Assembly (NCBI GenBank): GCA_017405115.1
Contig: JAFRBA010000008.1
Location: 1 to 7,692, forward strand
Direction of reading: 5' to 3'
Source of the DNA: Kiritimatiellia bacterium
GTDB taxonomy: Bacteria > Verrucomicrobiota > Kiritimatiellia > RFP12 > UBA1067
DNA length: 7,692 nucleotides
Part shown: one piece after another, positions 5,389 through 7,692 of the stretch
Position numbering within the stretch: the first letter of the stretch is position 1
Layout of the letters: each line of letters begins with the position of its first letter
Notes under the pieces: model-generated
What the model was told of the DNA's origin: nothing
The model's input: only the letters and a program-made list of their open reading frames with translations
Databases searched by the model: none
Position numbers and translations under genes: made by a program

Positions 5389-6095
5389 TAGAGGTGCGGA
5401 ACCTTGCGTTCTCGTACCGGCGGCAGCCGGTCCTGCGCGACGTGTCGTTCGTCGTCTCCCCGGGCGAGACGGTAAGCGTGGTCGGCGCCAACGGCGCCGG
5501 CAAGACGACGCTTCTGCGCGTGCTGGCGACCCTCGCCGTGCCGGACTCCGGGGTGGTCATGATCGACGGGCAGGACGCCCTGTCGCGCCCAATGCGATAC
5601 CGGCGCCAGATCGGCTACATGCCGGAGCGCGTCTCGCTCTACGAAGACATGACGGTGAAAGAGTACCTCCATTACCGGGCCATGCTCAAGGGGGAGCCTG
5701 CGAAGCGCGTTCGCCGCCGCGTGTCGGAGGCCGTGGAGATATGCCGCATAGGCGACCTGACCCGCACCACGATCCACTGGCTTTCGGCCGGGCTGCGCAA
5801 GCGTGTCGCGCTGGCGGACGCGTTGCTCCTGCGTCCCCACGTTCTCCTGCTTGACGACTTCCTGGCCGGGCTCGACGACGACATGCGTCAGTCGGCCGGC
5901 GAGATACTGTCCAACGCCGCGGCGTTCTCGAGCGTGATCGTCACGGGGCACGAGCTTTGGGACTTCGCGAAATGGACAAGCCGGTTCCTCGTGCTGCGCG
6001 GGGGAGTCATTGCGTCTACGGTGGAGGCGGCGGGTTTTGACGCAGAAGTTCTAATGTCGCGCGTCCAGGACGCACTGCGGGGGGGAGGCTCGTGA
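5385..6095 (+). CDS. ABC transporter ATP-binding protein, GldA-like
   Basis: 236 aa nucleotide-binding subunit that should power the permease encoded next. Visible motifs: Walker A GANGAGKT (34-41), a Q-loop region IGYMPE (76-81) with Glu in the usual Gln place as in GldA-type proteins, signature LSAGLRKR (133-140) instead of LSGGQ, Walker B VLLLDD (153-158), D-loop AGLD (161-164), and switch His189 in VTGHEL. The residue after the Walker B Asp is Asp158 where most ATPases have the catalytic Glu, and the following PT is FL. The GTG start is forced: an in-frame TAG lies at 5334-5336 and no ATG or TTG start lies between. A G-run (5375-5380) sits 4 nt before it, a weak SD. The gene ends in a GTGA overlap with the permease gene. 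Specific substrate unknown. Confidence 0.92.
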   Translation: MIEVRNLAFSYRRQPVLRDVSFVVSPGETVSVVGANGAGKTTLLRVLATLAVPDSGVVMIDGQDALSRPMRYRRQIGYMPERVSLYEDMTVKEYLHYRAMLKGEPAKRVRRRVSEAVEICRIGDLTRTTIHWLSAGLRKRVALADALLLRPHVLLLDDFLAGLDDDMRQSAGEILSNAAAFSSVIVTGHELWDFAKWTSRFLVLRGGVIASTVEAAGFDAEVLMSRVQDALRGGGS

Positions 6096-7692
6096 ACGCC
6101 GTCATAGTGACATGGCGGCGGACGCTTGGCCTCGCGAGGAGCCTCTATGCGACGGCGTTGGCCATCGGCGGGTTTCTCGCGGTCGCGGGTGCGATGTTCG
6201 CGTTCGGCCTGGCGGACGCGGAGGGCGGCCGCCTGCCTCTGTCGGCCGTTTGGGCCCTCAGCGTCGCTCCGGTGCTTCCTGCGCTTGCGGCGTTCCTTGC
6301 GATGGACGTCTGGAGCGACGAGCGGCAGAGCGGCCGCATAGACCTGCTGCTGACGCTTGCCGTCCGGGAGCGCGACCTGGTGTTCGGCAAGTTCCTCGGC
6401 GTGTGGACAATGGCGATGATGGCGGTACTCCTCTTCGCCGTGCTGTCGCTCGCGTGCCTGCTGGGCTTTGCGCCGTCCGCTCTCGCCGGCAACGCCCTCG
6501 TGGGCTTTCTGCCAGCTCTCCTCGCGCTGGCGGTACAGGGCGCGCTCTGGTGCGCGGCCTCAGTGGCGCTGAGCGCGATGTGCCGTCACGCCGCGGCCGC
6601 GGCGTTCACGTCGGTCGTGCTTACGATTGCGCTGCCACGCGCGGTATGGGCCGGTCTCATGGCCTGGTCGCGGGACGGGCGGCCGGCGTTCGGGGAGATG
6701 CCGTTGGACGCGTATGTCGTAGACCTCGCGTCGGGGCTGGTTCCCGTCGGCGTGAGCGTCGTCTACCTGCTTGGCGCGGCGGTTCTGCTGTTCGTGGGGA
6801 CAAAGGTCGTAGCCGGGCTGCGGCTTGTCGGCCGCGGCGCGCTCGCCTGCCGCCTGTCGACGCTCTTCGCGGTCCTGCTCGCGCTCGTGTTCGCCGCGCT
6901 TGCCGCACGGCTGGCGCTTCGGTTCGACGTGACGCTCGACATGTCAGGGGCGCAGTCCGCGGCGTTCTCCGCACGGACGCGCAGCATACTCGCTGAGTCG
7001 TCGGGCGACATAACCGCCATATGCTTCCTGCCGCGCAGCGACCCGCGCTTCCGCGAGGCGGGGCGGATGCTCAGGTCGCTCAAGCGCGCTTCGCAGGACG
7101 TCGGCGGCGCGCGCTTCACGATACGGTTCGTCGACCCCCGGTGGGACCTCGGGGCCGCGGAGCGCCTCATCCGGCGCGGAGTCGCCGTTGAGAGCCTTGT
7201 CTTCGAGAAGGGCAGGAAGATCGTCGTGCTGCCCATTGCGGACGGAATCGGCGAGCGTGTCTGCGCCGCCACGGTCCGCAGGCTGAGCACTCCGCCGCCG
7301 CGCCGCAGCATCTGCTGGACCATCGGGCACGGCGAGAGCAGCTTCGACGGCTACGACGCGTTCGGCATGAGCGACATCGCGCGCGACCTTGCGCGAGAGG
7401 GGTATGTCAACGACCCGATCGACCTGTCGACCGTCCACCAGATACCGCGCGACTGCGCGCTCGTCATGGTCGCCGGCGCCCGCGACGACTTCTCCAGGGC
7501 GGAGCTTGGCCTCCTCGACTCGTATCTGCGCGGCGGCGGGCGGCTTCTCGTCCTCACGAGCGTCGCTGGCGAGGGCGGCCTCGTGTCCCTGCTGTCAAGC
7601 TGGGGGATTCGGCCGCAGGCGGTCCAGGCCGGGGCCGGCGCCAAGACCATAACGGGAACCGACGTCGTCGTGTCGGGGTTCGCCGACCATGC
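6092..7692 (+). CDS. ABC-2 permease (GldF-like) fused to GldG-like auxiliary domain, 3' partial
   Basis: The frame runs without a stop from GTG 6092 to the window end (533 full codons). It starts in a GTGA overlap with the ATPase stop, with GGAGG (6084-6088) 3 nt upstream. Residues 1-240 are a GldF-like ABC-2 permease: hydrophobic helices near 17-40, 50-70, 100-126, 136-162, 167-190 and 210-237, and the family motif DERQSGRIDLLLTL (76-89) after helix 2. A seventh helix (252-275) leads into a GldG-type extracytoplasmic region (ABC_transp_aux/GIFT-like): FDVTLDMSGAQS (278-289), ICFLPRSDPRF (310-320), FTIRFVDPRWD (342-352), the conserved GHGE (412-415), and LLDSYLRGGGRLLVLT (474-489). Six helices bring the chain back to the cytoplasm, so helix 7 correctly exports the GldG part. 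GldF and GldG are separate proteins in Flavobacterium. The substrate is unknown and gliding is not implied. Confidence 0.85.
   Translation, partial: MNAVIVTWRRTLGLARSLYATALAIGGFLAVAGAMFAFGLADAEGGRLPLSAVWALSVAPVLPALAAFLAMDVWSDERQSGRIDLLLTLAVRERDLVFGKFLGVWTMAMMAVLLFAVLSLACLLGFAPSALAGNALVGFLPALLALAVQGALWCAASVALSAMCRHAAAAAFTSVVLTIALPRAVWAGLMAWSRDGRPAFGEMPLDAYVVDLASGLVPVGVSVVYLLGAAVLLFVGTKVVAGLRLVGRGALACRLSTLFAVLLALVFAALAARLALRFDVTLDMSGAQSAAFSARTRSILAESSGDITAICFLPRSDPRFREAGRMLRSLKRASQDVGGARFTIRFVDPRWDLGAAERLIRRGVAVESLVFEKGRKIVVLPIADGIGERVCAATVRRLSTPPPRRSICWTIGHGESSFDGYDAFGMSDIARDLAREGYVNDPIDLSTVHQIPRDCALVMVAGARDDFSRAELGLLDSYLRGGGRLLVLTSVAGEGGLVSLLSSWGIRPQAVQAGAGAKTITGTDVVVSGFADH

Noticed and set aside
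5323..5400. Frameshifted N-terminus of the ABC ATPase starting at ATG 5323
   Set aside because: ABC homology begins directly at GTG 5385 (MIEVRNLAFSY), so no missing N-terminus needs to be recovered by a frameshift.
5483..5499. 7-bp inverted repeat with a 3-nt loop in the ABC ATPase gene
   Set aside because: It is produced by the Gly-Ala codons (GGC GCC) of Walker A and needs no separate explanation.
6112..6996. 294-codon + strand open frame inside the permease region
   Set aside because: Its translation is Arg/Gly/Ala-rich junk; the frame from 6092 gives membrane helices, DERQSGRIDLLLTL and GHGE and stays open to the window end.

Overview
This GC-rich bacterial window (well over 60 % GC by eye, strong G/C preference at third codon positions) is almost fully coding, and every supported gene is on the + strand. 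Nothing fixes the taxon. The GldA/GldF/GldG-type transporter, the AAA-ATPase/PD-(D/E)XK protein family and the SD-less, apparently leaderless promoter-proximal genes would fit a Verrucomicrobiota/Kiritimatiellae/Lentisphaerae-like (PVC) gut or sediment bacterium. That is a tentative inference; other phyla, including Bacteroidota relatives, are possible.

Region 1 (1-201) is non-coding and repeat-rich. It holds a small hairpin, two near-identical 19-bp direct repeats 30 bp apart, a perfect 18-bp inverted repeat forming a 51-nt hairpin, and then an extended -10 promoter. Region 2 (202-4013) is a two-gene unit: an AAA-ATPase-like protein with a C-terminal PD-(D/E)XK nuclease domain, then 23 nt later a UvrD/PcrA/Rep-type SF1A helicase ending in an unusual Gly/Tyr/Arg repeat tail. 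Region 3 (4018-5277) has its own promoter and encodes RdgB/HAM1 (removal of non-canonical purine NTPs), overlapping by one base a HlyIII/TrhA-type seven-helix membrane protein. Region 4 (5306-7692, running off the window) has a third promoter, a 21-codon leader ORF, an ABC ATPase of GldA type, and one long open frame that joins a GldF-like six-helix permease to a GldG-like extracytoplasmic auxiliary domain. These three are chained by GTGA stop/start overlaps.

The most striking pattern is regulatory. The sequence TGGTATAAT, a perfect extended -10 element, occurs three times, each time 7 or 8 nt before an ATG that opens a transcription unit with no Shine-Dalgarno. Genes inside the units instead have purine-rich SD-like tracts and overlapping stop/start codons. 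This points to leaderless transcripts for the first cistrons and translational coupling for the rest. The most novel candidates for follow-up are the nuclease-helicase pair, the GldF-GldG fusion behind a leader ORF, the helicase tail and cysteine cluster, and the palindromic repeat cluster at the left edge.
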